This document shows positions 44,601 to 57,779 of a stretch of 64,000 nt of DNA, piece by piece. The first letter of the stretch is position 1. Each line of letters starts with the position of its first letter. The DNA is taken from positions 8,647,954-8,711,953 of the forward strand of contig NC_087066.1 in the NCBI RefSeq assembly GCF_963678635.1. The letters run 5' to 3'. Below the pieces are notes generated by a model. That model ran no database searches and was not told the DNA's origin. It worked only from the letters and a program-made list of their open reading frames with translations. Source of the stretch: Symsagittifera roscoffensis (lineage: Eukaryota > Xenacoelomorpha > Acoela > Convolutidae). The translations under genes and the position numbers were made by a program.

Positions 44601-47600
44601 GCAATCTCCTTTCCGGGGAATCGCTCACATCGTGATTTTTAACGATACTTGCACCTATACGATCTCATCATAGCAAAAGACCCCCTATTAATTACAAAAT
44701 TCACACCTGATTAGCTTTTATATGGGTGCTTAGGTAGGCTTTCTAAACTAGGTATTGTTGAGGTCCATTTATGACTTGCGAAAATCTAAAAGAACTACGT
44801 AGAATTGGAAAACTTCGTCTATTCAACTCAAAGCCACCACCCTAAAAGAATCGCAAAAAGTTCAGACAGACAGATATAATTAAAAAGATCAATCGAACCA
44901 TTTGACAAATTTTTGCATGCAATTTTGTTTTTCAGACTAACTTCAGACATAAATTCAGTCTCGAAAGCTAGATTTTGCATTCACGCTTGCTCTTTTTGAC
45001 TAGTTATGTCTGTTTGAACCTTTTGTTGCTAATTGTAGTTTTTAACAATTTTTTCGGACAACGAATTAAATTGCTGAAACAATTCTGACCTTCAAATCTA
45101 AAATAAGTTTAAATAAGTTAATAAGTTTAATTAAAATAAGTTTCATTGATGTGTTTCGCGTTTGCCTTTTTGTCGGCGTTTTGTGTTTTTTTTTGCTAAA
45201 TTACACGGCAAATCATTGTTGAATGAGAGGTTTTTAAATTTTGTACTTGATTTAGGCCAAAATGAATTCTCCGAAACAGCGCAATCATTTCACATTGCTC
45301 TTTTTACAGTTCAGATGCAGTTTTAGACGTCCGAAAATTTGTTAAACGCGATATATTGCCATCCCTTAAACTCGATTCCGTTTAGAAGGGATTCCAGCAG
45401 GATCAGCGTTTATACCATATGTAGCAAGGAACCAGCATCTTCAGGGATTTGGCGCAAACCCAATGGACTCTGTTATTGGCAGTCGAGCTCAAAATGATCC
45501 AATTCAAGGTCGACCTATGGAAGGTAATCCCGTCCCATTTCAGCCAAGCCCAGGCCAACCATATCGAGGTCAAATTCAACCAATGCAAGATCAAGTGATG
45601 CAAGCTCAGCCAATGCAAGCTCACCTGATGCAAGCTCAGCCAATACAAAGTCAACCGATGCAAGCTCAGTCGATACGAGGTCAACTGATGCAAGCTCAGC
45701 CGATAAGAGGTCAACATATGCAAGGTGCATCGATACAAGGTCATCCGATACCAGGTCCACCGATGATCCGTCAACTGATGCAAGGTCAGCCGATGCAAGG
45801 TCAGCCGATGCAAGGCCAACCATATCGAGGTCAACTGATGCAAACTCAACCGCCACCACAAGATCAAATGATGCAATCACAGCCGCTACAAGGTCAACTG
45901 ATGCAAGCTCAGCCACCGCTACAAGGTCAACTGATGCAAGCTCAGCGGATACGAGGTCAACTGACGCAAGGTCCATCAATACGAGGTCAACTGATGCAAA
46001 GTACAACCTTAATATGTCCGCCGAAGGCACATCCATCGAAGATACGTGAACTGATGACACCTCAATCGATGCAAGACCAGTCGATGCAAGGTCCACCGAT
46101 GCAAGGGCCACCGATGCAAGGTTCATCGATGCAAAGTCCACCGATGCAAGGTCCATCAATGCAAAGTCAACCGATGCAAGGGCCACCGATGCAAGGTCCA
46201 TCGATGCAAGGTCCACCGATGCAAGGTCCATCAATGCCTGGTCAACCGATGCAAGGGCCACCGATGCAAGGTTCATCGATGCAAAGTCCACTGATGCAAA
46301 GTCCACCGATGCAAGGTCCATCAATGCAAAGTCAACCGATGCAAGGGCCACCGATGCAAGGTCCATCGATGCAAAGTCCACCGATGCAAAGGCCACCGAT
46401 GCAAGGTCCATCAATGCAAAGTCAACCGATGCAAAGGCCACCGATGCAAGGTCCATCAATGCAAAGTCAACCGATGCAAGTTCCACCGATGCAAGGTCCA
46501 CCGATGCAAGGTCCACCGATGCAAGGTCCACCGATGCAAGGTCCACCGATGCAAGGTCCACCGATGCAAGGTCCACCGATGCAAGGTCCACCGATGCAAG
46601 GTCCACCGATGCAAGGTCCACCGATGCAAGGTCCACCGATGCAAGGGCCACCGATGCAACGTCAGTCAATGACTGGTCCATCGATGCAAGGGCCACCGAT
46701 GCAAGGTCAGTCAATAACAGGTCCATCGATGCAAGGGCGACCGATGCAAGGTCAGTCAATGACAGGTCAACTAATACAAGGTCAGTCAGTTCAAGGGCAG
46801 TCGGTGCCATATCAACAGAATCTGAGGCAACAGATAAAACGAGCAACGAATGTTCAAATATGTCCTCCGATTTCTGATAACCGCAACATAGATCAAGGGC
46901 AACCAACATCTGAAAAACCTTCCTACCGATCTGTTGCTGCAATCTTTTTAAACAAGAACCCGGCGCAAAATAGAACTTCAAACCCGTCACTCGGTCCCAC
47001 ATCTTCCCCTGGTACTTGTGCTAGTTCTCAGGCATCTTCTAGTGGTTATGCTCCCATTAATCGTTCAGACCAAGCTTCTCAACCAGTAAGCCGTTGGCAG
47101 ACAATCAACTCAAGAAATCAAAGAGCTGTTTCTCGAAGTTCGGTAACTGATGGCTCACATCTTCAACAACCAGCAACTCAGAACCCGACTGCAAACAATC
47201 AGCGTGTGAAATCAAGACAAAAGCGCAATAAACAACTATCAAAAAGGAATTTTTTCGAATCATTAGAACCAACTTTGAATACAACACCCTTGGAGGATAC
47301 CTCCAATGATCAAACTTTAAATACAGTGGAAGAAACGCCTCTATTACCGGCATCACCGCAGCTGCATCCGACAGCACCTGTGCAGCAACCATCACCGCCA
47401 TTTGAGCAATCGACATCATCTCAGATGAATTCGACATCATCTCAGATGCATCCGACATCTCAGATGCATCCGACATCATCTCAGATGCATCCGACCCCTC
47501 AGATGCAATCGCTGACATCATCTGCGTTCGCAGCATTCGGTACGTATCAGCTGAAACCTCAGATCGGAAGAAAAGCTCGATCTGCATCACGAGATGCGGC

Positions 47601-50600
47601 AGTGGAGCAACAGAGTGGACCTAGAAGAAGAGGATCGTATCCCCATCAAATGCAAGATGGCGCGTCCCCAATGCCGTTGACCAATGTGTTTACCCAAAGC
47701 GGAGCAACACAAGTTGGTGATCAGAACCAGCAGCAATTAACGACCCAAGAAATTACACCAAGTCCAAAAAGTTATCAGGATTTTCTGAACTTGCAGCCTA
47801 CGCAGCAATCGAACGCACCTCTATCCACACAAATGCAGCAGATGTCTCAGTTGTCAAGCTCTACACCCGAACGAAGACGATCGATCACCGATTTCGATAA
47901 CGGGATACCACAGACGCTTCCAGATCACAGTTCTCAAGTGCTTCCAATATCTGCAGAAAAAACGCCACTCTCGGCGACACCATTTGAAATTAGTGCCAAC
48001 TTGACGAACTCGGCAGTAAATGAACAAAATGAACAAATGCATTCAGAATCGAACACTTTGGATCAAATGAATGTTCAAGGTCAAGAAAGCTTTGAACATC
48101 CAACCCTGCAACAAGAAACCACTGGAAGAGAAATGGTACCAGAGGGGAACTCTGCAGTTCCTCATGATGCGATAACAGATGAAATTGCTGTTCAGGAGAT
48201 CTCCGGTAAGAAAAAGAAAAAGAGCAGGCGAAATAGAAAGAATAATGATGCGACACCGAATACCGAAGAACTCGTCGCGCAGACACCATCAATTGCACCT
48301 GAAAACATTGCAGACAACACTAACACTACAATCACTACTAGCCAGCAAGTCACAACACAAATCACGACTAGTTCTAATAATACAAATGATAACGCAATGG
48401 AACAACCCCAAGGAACATCTGAAAACACAACTGCTGAGGGATTTCCAAATCAAAACTTAACTTCCGGAGATGTTGCTGTCACCGAGGCTACTCAACAAGA
48501 TGCAGTTAGTAGTGGCAAAAGTAAAAAGAAGAAGAACAAGAAGAAAGATAAGAAGGCAAGTGAACAAAATAAGGCAGATGACGAGTTGCTTGATGCTCTA
48601 CAGCCGCCCGTAGTTGAGCCGGATAACAAGACTCATGTCTTTCCAAAACCAGAAGGACAGGCACTGTTGAGTTTGACTAGAACTGGCAAGAACAGAAGTG
48701 AGTGCATATTTCTAAGAAAAGGAGAAATTATAAAATTATAACATTATATTATCGTTGTATACAACCCTCGCTTGTTTTGGCTTCGCTTCATCCGAGGTGC
48801 AAGAATCGGAAATATTCTACGGTTCAGTCTTGTTTACATCATCTAGATACAAAAAATGGACTGAATGAAATAAACGCGCTGTTTTGGTGCACCAACTAGC
48901 TGGAAAACATCACCATTTCTCTAGGAGCATTTCATTAGCTCTAGCTTTGAACGATAAAAGTTTTCTTTTTCTTCGTCTGCCGTGATTTTGCTCATGTTCG
49001 AACTGATTTCGTTTTTTTTCTCTGAAAACTCGATTTACGAATAAGTTTGCCGATGGTAGGTCAACTTGCTGTTGAAGACCTTGCATCAATACTGACCAGA
49101 CCCATCTGCTCTGTTCGGTACAACATGTTGCTTCCGTTTTTATTTTTTGCCTTGAGTTTTTTTCTAAATGTTTTGCGATATCTCCAAATTTATCACCTAT
49201 CAACTTGGTTTTCTTTACTTTTTGCATTGAGTGTAACTTCAACTTTGTTTTTACCTTTTTCAATGAGTTTCACTTTTTTTAAAATGTTTTGCGATGTCTC
49301 CAAATCTACTATCAATTTATCAACTTTGTTTCCTTTTTTACTTTTTTCATTGAGTTTAACTTTTCTAAATGTTTTGCAATGTCTCCAAATCTACTATCAA
49401 CCTATCAACTTTGATTTCTTTTTTACTTTTTGCATTGAGTGTAACTCTTACTTTTTTTCTTCACTTTTTGCATTGAGTTTCACTTTTATAATTGTTTTGC
49501 GATGTCTCCAAATCTACTATCAAACTATCAACTTTGTTTTCTTTTTTACTTTTTGCATTGAGTTTAACTCTAACTTTCTTTTCTTCACTTTTTGCATTGA
49601 GTTTCACTTTTATAAGTGTTTTGCGATGTCTCCAAATCTACTATCAACTTATCAACTTTGTTTTTTTTTTACTTTTTGCCTTGAGTGTAACTCTAACTTT
49701 CTTTTCTTCACTTTTTGCATTGAGTTTCACTTTTATAAGTATTTTGCGATGTCTCCAAATCTACTATTAACCTATCAACTTTGTTTTTTACTTTTTGCAT
49801 TGAGTGTAACTCTAACTTTCTTTTCTTCACTTTTTGCATTGAATTTCACTTTTATAAGTGTTTTGCGATGTCTCCAAATCTACTATCAACCAACCTATCA
49901 ACTTTGTTTTTTTTACTTTTTGCATTGAGGCATTGAGTGTAACTCTAACTTTCTTTTCTTCACTTTTTGCATTGAGTTTCACTTTTATAAGTGTTTTGCG
50001 ATGTCTCCAAATCTACTATTAACCTATCAAATTTGTTTTTTACTTTTTGCATTGAGTGTAACTCTAACTTTCTTTTCTTCACTTTTTGCATTGAGTTTCA
50101 CTTTTATAAGTGTTTTGCGATGTCTCCAAATCTACTATCAACCTATCAACTTTGTTTTCTTTACTTTTTGCACTGAGTTTAACTCTTATTTTCTTTTCTT
50201 CACTTTTTGCATTGAGTTTCACTTTTATAATTGTTTTGCGATGTCTCCAAATCTACTATCAAACTATCAACTTTGTTTTCTTTTTTACTTTTTGCATTGA
50301 GTTAAACTCTTAACTTTCTTTTCTTCCTTTTTTGCATTGAGTTTCACTTTTATAAGTGTTTTGCGATGTCTCCAAATCTACTATCAACCTATCAACTTTT
50401 TTTTTAAACTTTTTGCATTGAGTGTAACTCTAATTTTCTTTTCTTCACTTTTTGCATTGAGTTTCACTTTTATAATTGTTTTGCGATGTCTCCAAATCTA
50501 CTATCAAACTATCAATTTTGTTTTCTTTTTTACTTTTTGCATCGAGTTTAACTCTTAACTTTCTTTTCTTCACTTTTTGCATTGAGTTTCACTCTTATAA

Positions 50601-53438
50601 GTGTTTTGCGATGTCTCCAAATCTACTATCAACCTATCAACTTGGTTTTTTTTACTTTTTGCATTGAGGCATTGAGTGTAACTCTAACTTTCTTTTCTTC
50701 ACTTTTGCATTGATTTTCACTTTTATAAGTGTTTTGCGATGTCTCCAAATCTACTATTAACCAATCAATTTTGTTTTCTTTTTTACTTTTTGCATTGAGT
50801 GTAACTCTTATTTTTTTTTCTTCACTTTTTGCATTGAGTTTCACTTTTATCATTGTTTTGCGATGTCTCCAAAACTACTATCAACCATTCAAATTTGTTT
50901 TTTTTTATTTTTTGCATTGAGTGTAACTCTAACTTTCTTTTCTTCACTATTTGCATTGAGTTTCATTTTTATAAGTGTTTTGCGATGTCTCCAAATCTAC
51001 TATCAACCTATCAACTCTGTTTTCTCTACTTTTTGCACTGAGTTTAACCTCAAGTTTTTTTTTTTTTTACTTTTCTCATTGGGTTTAACTTTTCTAAATG
51101 TTTTGCAATGTCTCCAAATCTACTATCAACTTATCATTTTTGTTTTCTTTTTTACTTTTTGCATTGAGTGTAACTCTTATTTTCTTTTCTTCACTTTTTG
51201 CATTGATTTTCACTTTTATCATTGTTTTGCGATGTCTCCAAAACTACTATCAACCATTCAAATTTGTTTTATTTTTTATTTTTTGCATTGAGTGTAACTC
51301 TAACTTTCTTTTCTTCACTATTTGCATTGAGTTTCACTTTTATAAGTGTTTTGCGATGTCTCCAAATCTACTATCAACCTATCAACTTCGTTTTCTTTTT
51401 TACTTTTTGCATTGAGTGTAACTCTTAATTTCTTTTCTTCACTTTTTGCATTGAGTTTCACTTTTATAATTGTTTTGCGATGTCTCCAAATCTACTATCA
51501 ACCTATCAACTCTGTTTTCTCTACTTTTTGCACTGTGTTTAACCTCAAGTTTGTTTTCTTTTTTACTTTTTTCATTGAGTTTAACTTTTCTAATTGTTTT
51601 GCAATGTCTCCAAATCTACTATCAACCTATCAACTTTGTTTTCTTTTTTACTTTTTGCATTGAGTGTAACTCTTGTTTTCTTTTCTTCACTTTTTGCATT
51701 GAGTTTCACTTTTATAATTGTTTTGCGATGTGTCCAAAACTACTATCAACCTATCAAATTTGTTTTCTTTTTATTTTTTGCATTGAGTGTAACTCTAACT
51801 TTCTTTTCTTCACTATTTGCATTGAGTTTCACTTTTATAAGTGTTTTGCGATGTCTCCAAATCTACTATCAACCTATCAACTTCGTTTTCTTTTTTACTT
51901 TTTGCATTGAGTGTAACTCTTAATTTCTTTTCTTCACTTTTTGCATTGAGTTTCAATTTTATAATTGTTTTGCGATGTCTCCAAATCTACTATGAACCTA
52001 TCAACTCTGTTTTCTCTACTTTTTGCACTGTGTTTAACCTCAAGTTTGTTTTCTTTTTTACTTTTTTCATTGAGTTTAACTTTTCTAATTGTTTTGCAAT
52101 GTCTCCAAATCTACTATCAACCTATCAACTTTGTTTTCTTTTTTACTTTTTGCATTGAGTGTAACTCTTAATTTCTTTTCTTCACTTTTTGCATTGAGTT
52201 TCACTTTTATAATTGTTTTGCGATGTCTCCAAATCTACTATCAACCTGTCAACTCTGTTTTCTCTACTTTTTGCACTGTGTTTAACCTCAAGTTTGTTTT
52301 TTTACTTTTTTCATTGAGTTTAACTTTTATAATTGTTTTGCGATGTGTCCAAAACTACTATCAACCTATCAAATTTGTTTTGTTTTTATTTTTTGCATTG
52401 AGTGTAACTCTAACTTTCTTTTCTTCACTTTTTGCATTGAGTTTCACTTTTATAATTGTTTTGCGATGTCTCCAAATCTACTATCAACCTATCAAATTTG
52501 TTTTCTTTTTTACCTTTTGCATTTAATGTAGCTTCAACTTTGTTTACTTTTTTTACTATTTGCATTGAGTGTAGCTTCAACTTTATTTTCTTTTACTTTT
52601 TTCATTGAGGTTCACTTTTCTAAATGTTTTGCGAGGGGGGGGGGGGGGGGTTCATCCTCTCTGAGCTCGCTTCACCCTCTCCGGATTGCCTTTCAGTGTG
52701 CCAAAATGTTCTGGCCCAACAATGTAAAAAATACAATCTCCCAACTATGTTTAAAATATAATATGTCGCTTAAATCGCAAGTAATTTTTTTCCCCAATAT
52801 AAGCCTTCTTTCCATAGTTTTTTTTGGTAACCTAGAAAGCCACTTCATTGAAAGGGGCTCGCCCCGTGAAATGTGGAGCTGCCCAGCACTGCCTCTGCCC
52901 CGGGTTTCTGTAAATTAGTGAAACCAGTAGGTGGGCCAAGGGGAAGAGAAGGGAAAATAAAAGACTGGCAGACAAGCCGACTTTCAGTTTCTAACATTAT
53001 TTATCGGTTCTTCCCATCGTTGCTCCCGCAAGCTTTAGGCCCCCATTACATTATTGCGATAAAGCTCTAATTTGTTGGCAATAAGATAAAGGGTCTTTAT
53101 CCACAATTGTAGGTAATTTCAGTTAATGCTTGAACAATGAGTACTCAGCAGTCAAATAACCGGCCTTGCTGTATTCTTCTATCGTTTTAGCCTCACTTCT
53201 GGGGCGTGGTCAAAACTCTAAAGACATGGTCAAGAACCGAGTGCGTCCGTTAACCGGCAATCAGAATTCTCAAACCAATGAAATTAGAGAATGGTTTGGG
53301 ACAGGGAGCGGAGGAGACACGCCAGTTACCAGAAAAGACTTGATGCTTTTTAAGGAGGACGGAGTGGTCCGACATTGCCCCTTGCACAGTTTTAACCCAC
53401 TCAAATGGGACTACTCAAACCAAATTGGACCGTACACG
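41652..53438 (+). CDS. Unrecognised Gln/Met/Pro-rich protein, internal exons
   Basis: Three linked exons: about 41652-41769 (YDVRNQAPQGPYYYPAANA), about 45389-48697 and 53191-53438, with phases 2-1, 2-1 and 2-0 that join in frame. The start and end of the gene are not identified. The large exon begins IPAGSAFIPYVARNQHLQG and contains a long run of PPMQGPPMQG-type five-residue repeats (about 46065-46780). It then has Ser/Gln-rich disordered sequence, a block near KKKKKSRRNRKN, and a second basic block, KKKKNKKKDKK, followed by DDELLDALQPPVV. The last exon has EWFGTGSGGDTPVTRKDL. The composition suggests a low-complexity scaffold or RNA-associated protein. I considered eIF4G because of the Lys-rich/DELLDAL region, but no MIF4G domain or eIF4E-binding motif is visible. 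Introns carry a palindrome and a large satellite. Confidence 0.65.
42894..43280. mobile_element. 387-bp palindromic (foldback) element
   Basis: Arms 42894-43059 and 43115-43280 (166 bp each) are almost perfect reverse complements, separated by 55 bp. The ends are AAAAACTTGGAAACCAGATC and its complement. Both strands consequently encode the same chance peptide. No coding role is likely. Confidence 0.9.
44029..44225. repeat. Tandem pair related to the palindrome family
   Basis: Two copies, about 113 bp apart, of a segment containing ATGTCTGAT(G/A)CAGTTCAGGACA and ATATGCAATCTCACAA. The vocabulary (TCTGAT, ACATGTC) overlaps with the palindrome at 42.9-43.3 kb. Confidence 0.7.
46065..46785 (+). 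repeat. 15-bp coding minisatellite (CCGATGCAAGGTCCA)n
   Basis: About 48 in-frame copies of a 15-bp unit coding Pro-(Met)-Gln-Gly-Pro variants; about 46498-46645 is nearly perfect. Looser copies extend left to about 45590. Because 15 is a multiple of three, length changes keep the frame on both strands, which explains a long antisense open frame here. Confidence 0.9.
49140..52630. repeat. T-rich intronic satellite, about 124-bp unit, about 29 copies
   Basis: The phrase TTTTGCGATGTCTCCAAATC recurs about every 119-125 bp across 3.5 kb within the intron between 48697 and 53191. Units also contain GCATTGAGTGTAACTC and GCATTGAGTTTCAC. From 51346 to about 52300 a block of four units (about 495 bp) is itself repeated, a higher-order structure. 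The array ends at a run of about 18 G's. Many frames are open in it, but this is a by-product of the repeat. Confidence 0.95.
52632..53190. other. Intron remainder between satellite and last exon
   Basis: Begins with a poly(G) run and a CTCTCTGAGCTCGC segment, then ordinary AT-rich DNA up to a clear acceptor (ATCGTTTTAG, ending 53190). Nothing else recognised. Confidence 0.5.
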
Positions 53439-53439
53439 G

Positions 53440-53955
53440 TAAAATTACATTCGAATTTCTTGATAGTTTTCACTTAACTGTGAATAATCTTCACTTATTT
53501 TACAAGAAGGGTGAGCTAGATAACTTTCCTCTGCCCTGTTGCAAGGGGGGGGGGGGGGAGTTCACAAGGTACTACATTTAAACATGCTGCACAGTTGACA
53601 ATTTTTTTTCGGGTTGGAAATTCTTTACTAGCTACTATAGAAGGGGTTAAAAAATTTCTTAACATTTTTTAAGTGCCACGTAAAAAAGTTTTTAATTAGA
53701 AAACTTTTCTTGTACTTTTTTAACATCGCTTGTACCGTTTATACTAATAAATTGGTTCCACAATGTATAAAGGAATAGATTTAGAAGGGTTTCAGTGTTT
53801 GGGTAATGGTAATAGAATGTTGATGAAAAACGAGTTTTTGGTGGTTTTATGTAGAAATTTCAGTTTTTCAGAAAAATTTTGGCTTGCGTTATCTAATTGG
53901 TAAGTATCAATAATGTATTACGTGTAGTGTGGATATAATAAATTTCAGTTTCAGA
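53440..53955. other. No gene seen; poly(G) tract
   Basis: AT-rich DNA with a run of about 13 G's at 53546-53559. If the GTAAAA at 53439 is not used as a donor, the Gln-rich protein would end 12 residues later, at the stop 53475-53477. Confidence 0.4.
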
Positions 53956-55217
53956 TTAAAAAATGAAGTAGTTGCTCACATAAATTGAGAAAAGTTCTGT
54001 TTCCTCATCTGAGTCATCTTCTGATTCATCTGTATATTCTGCTTGCTCTTTTTTGCAAGCATCGAACAACCTTCCCATGAATAACTGAAGCTTCAAACTC
54101 TGATTGTTATCACTCAGATCCCAATAGAGACCACGGTCCGTCATAGAATCAAACTTAATACTACATTCATCTAAAGAAAATCTGAGAAACACTTCTTGAG
54201 TGTAAGATGGAATGATTGTTCCCAATAATGAAACTTTATTAAAAATATCCGATGAAGATATGTGAAAGCCCCGTACAGAAAGTGACCAGTGTGGTTTATT
54301 TTCTTTTAATTTTTTTAAAAACGTTTTTGCAGGAGCGAAAGTTTTTGAGCTATCCAATCTGTTTATTCAATCCTGTGTATCCAATATATGGAGCGGAAAT
54401 TTCAAAAAAATCATTTTCAATTCGTTTTGGAGCTGCGACTATATATTTTTAATAAAGGGGATTGCAATTGCTTTGAGAGTATGCACAAGAGTACCAAACC
54501 AAACCCGCTTTTTACGTGGTCTTGCATACCACAAAAAACGGGAAAATTAGCTAAGCTTTGAGCAACCAATTTTCAGTTTTACGAAATAGGAGTACAACCC
54601 TTGTGATTTCCTTGCATTACAAAAACAGTTTTTTCACCTGTACTTTCTCTCAATTCTATCTTGATGCTATGGAGAAAATTTTTCAAATTTTTTTCAAACT
54701 AGGTTTGTAACAGACTGATGTTTCATGTAGTGTCTTTAGGATTTTGTAACTCCATTTTCTGCTTTGGGAATGAACAAATTGCAACGCGTTAAATGAGTTT
54801 TTGTATGAGCAACAAAATTTTTGTCGATAAAATCACTAAGTATCATTAAAAAACATAAGAATACTGAGTATAATATGGTCTCTTTTGACTCACCATATCT
54901 TTTGTCTGAATTTGCTCTAACTCACAAGTAAGCATTTGACTCAAGGTAGTATTTTGAAAAACAAAAAATGATTGATCCTCAGTTAATTGAATAGCTATTT
55001 GCTGCGTAATATCGTCTATTGATACATAGCTTCCATTATATTCAAAAACTTGGGCACCTGGAATAACTCCATTTTTGTTTTTCATGGCTACAGCTATATC
55101 AACCATGCGTGGATACAAACCGGGTTCAATACTCATCGCTTTTATCTTCCTTTTGTCTTGAAAACTTTCTCTTGTGTGTATGAACATGAATTTCCTCTCG
55201 GTTTTATTTAAGTACAA
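53956..55217 (-). CDS. Hypothetical two-exon gene, product unknown
   Basis: Two coding-like segments on the minus strand. The upstream one (55217 down to about 54891) has a clean ATG and encodes about 109 residues (IEPGLYPRMVDIAVAMKNK, then YNGSYVSIDDITQQIAIQLT). It ends at a good donor, AAGATATG|GTGAGT. The downstream one (about 54357-53956) encodes SVRGFHISSSDIFNKVSLLG, and then an acidic tail (TDESEDDSDEETELF) before the stop. The joining acceptor is not clear, and a further coding-like stretch at about 54380-54460 is out of frame. The PGLYP...VDIAVAM arrangement reminded me weakly of penton-like proteins of Polinton-type elements, but I cannot support this. Function unknown. Confidence 0.35.
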
Positions 55218-55229
55218 AGAAGGGTACGA

Positions 55230-57770
55230 TCGTTATTTCTGAGTTAGCAACCTTTCTTTCTCCTTATATAACTGTATTTGCTATGGTAGAAATTTAGTAA
55301 GAAGACTAAGACTATCACTCGGATTACAATTGAGAAGCACTGTAAAAAAGGAGCTCAATGGTAAAAAAAGTACCATGATTACTGAAATTTAGATATCCTT
55401 AAAGATTTACCTTTAACAGTTCATTATCAAAACAATTTCCGAGAGTTTTTTCGAGATATTTGATAACGTGTGTGAGATGTTTTCTGTGGATATTGCTGAA
55501 AATTTGAACGCTCATCTGAAAGTGCGGTTTTTACCCCTTTCGGAACGATATCATTCGGTGAAAATCTCATACTTTTACCAATTTGAATTTTTCGTTTTTG
55601 ACTTTGCCAGAGATCTGTTGTACAGAGTTTAGAGTAAACCAGAACTTAATCTTGGTGATTTTCCACTAGATCTGGTAACCCGAAAATTTACAAAAAACAC
55701 AATTTGAAACACAAGATCTTCAAATTAGCGATATTTTAAATGCTTCAAAATCTTATGATTTATATCATATGCAGCTTTGGTTTCACTCTTTTTGAGCACG
55801 CTTCAATATATTTTGTTTGGAATTAAAGTTTCTTAGAAATTTTTCTATTTTCAGTTCACTTATCAGCTCATGTGCCTTCTTAAAAAAAGCTTTTTTTTAT
55901 TGTTTTTTATTGCTCAGTGTTTTAAGCATATTTTCTTTTCCTTGTTTGAACTCAGTAAATTGCGAATAAATATGAGCAGCAAACAATAAAGACTTGACTC
56001 TTTTGTTTTGACTCGCTAATTTATATACGACGGCCAAGTACATACACCAAATTTCATTTGAGTACCAGGAAACAAGAGCTTGAGAGCTTTTTCACATGTG
56101 GTAAAGAGTGGAAAATCGACATTTTTAGTGTGGACTTTTATTATTTGGCGGTAATCGAAGCAATGGGATGATACCTTTTTCTGTTCCTGTCAAGAAGTTT
56201 GTCTAATTGTGACAGAACAACAAATTGAGCGAGAGAATAAGAAGTGAGAGATGGATGATATGTGATTGCATTACATTGAAAAAAATATATATAGAAAAAG
56301 TGAGGCAGTTTGGAAGTGTTACCGTTGGTAAAAATTAAACCAATGTAAAAGTTAAAACTCCGGTCAGAAACCATTTTCCCACAAGAAATCTTTCTAAAGA
56401 CTCCTTTCAGCAGAAAAAAAATGGATCTCTTTTTGGTTAAGTTCAGTGTGACTTACTTCAATTTACCAGAATTTGGAACCAATATTATCGGAGACTGTTT
56501 AAGGAATTAAACAATTGAAGAGACTTGTTAAAACATAAACAGAGAGTGCTTAAATTTAGGTTTAGGCTAAAAAATGAAACAGTTATATCTCTTTTCATTT
56601 TTTATATGTAATGTGGCTTGCAGTGTACAAAACTTTACCGTTTCGTACGGGACACATTAGTAGGGCACCTCCTAGAATGGCTTCGTTGATTGCGTTGGGG
56701 TGGAAATTAATAGGATCTACCCTGATGTATCCTGATCCTGGGGATAGTGTTTGAGCTTTTGCGGCCAATGCGCTGGTATTTGTACTTCATATTACCAGCG
56801 CGATGTATTGGATCGTTTGCTGTAAAAGAATGTCAACAAACCTCATCTGCCTAAGTCACACGACGCATTTACCAGTTCCTAAAGATGGATGTGCGAACCT
56901 TGGTGAGGCTGGCTTCGGCAAACGTAAGGCTTGGCCTCACTCGACATTTTGCATTGCGGTTGCCATGTTTTCTTACGGTCTAAAAAACCAGAGAACTAGT
57001 GCCAATAGCTCTGTCACAAGTTCTACGATAGTCTGTTTTTGTGTTTGTTTCGTGTTTGCGGAGAAACTTAATGAAAACTTTCGTGTTTGTGGAAACCACG
57101 AGAGGGTATTTTGTACTGCAGGATGATTGTTGAAAGCTGTTTGTGGAGAATGGGCGCTCCCGAAGTTGCCATGAATGTTAACGTCCATGTGGCTTTAAGC
57201 ACTGTGGATCCTATGATGTAATGGAAAAAGCTATTACCAGGTGCTGCTTTTAAAAAACGCAGATTCTTAAGGTGAGTACCTAGGTAAACCGTTTCTCTTC
57301 AAGAGTAGTGCTTCTTGTTGAAACGATCTCTCAAAGATGGACATTCAATGAGTATACTAAGGACCATTTCATACGATGTTCTCTAGAAATATGTTTCCAT
57401 TTGGTCTAGTCAGTGGTTGATACTAGCAGAGAATGATATGAAAAACCTCTATCAGGAGTTTTGGCAGAAACTAAGAATTCTTTCTAAAGATATCAGTTTC
57501 TGGATAGATCCAGGCATACTATCACAAAATAACTGAACGTTGAACAAACCCAAAGCAATCAACGAACCCTTATTTAAAAGATTGAAAACGGTTGAAAGAC
57601 TTTTATGAGGTGGAGTTTTTGAAGGTATATTTGAGCACGGGGAACCTATTGTTGTTGGACTTTCTTCCATACAGCAGGTTGCAAAGCTGAGAATGTTGGT
57701 GATCCAATTTAACTTCTTTGTGATGTAAATAACTTTGAAGAGCTGGAGATAGATACAAACTCGTCAATCT
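55230..57770. other. AT-rich stretch without recognised gene
   Basis: Only short unconvincing frames, including a 107-codon + strand frame at 56803-57126. Bases 56640-57200 are less AT-rich than the surroundings and may be an old transposon piece. Confidence 0.4.
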
Positions 57771-57779
57771 TAGCTTTTG

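Larger units (their letters stand above)
41775..45383. other. 3.6-kb intron of the Gln-rich gene
   Basis: AT-rich, with the palindromic element at 42894-43280, a tandem pair at 44029-44225 and a G tract near 44518. No other gene seen. The splice sites are GTAATT at the left and TTTAG or TAGAAG at the right; two acceptor choices three bases apart both keep frame. Confidence 0.5.

Noticed and set aside
45515-47002. 495-codon open frame antisense to the Gln-rich exon
   Set aside because: It is the complement of the 15-bp repeat; a unit divisible by three keeps all frames open. Composition is a monotonous SVDLA-type repeat.
49047-52531. Many overlapping hydrophobic ORFs rich in Phe, Leu and Cys
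   Set aside because: They are readings of a T-rich 124-bp satellite inside an intron; T-rich DNA always yields Phe/Leu peptides that mimic membrane proteins.
56803-57126. 107-codon + strand ORF
   Set aside because: Cys-rich but without a motif pattern, and a similar-length frame exists on the other strand. Probably transposon debris.
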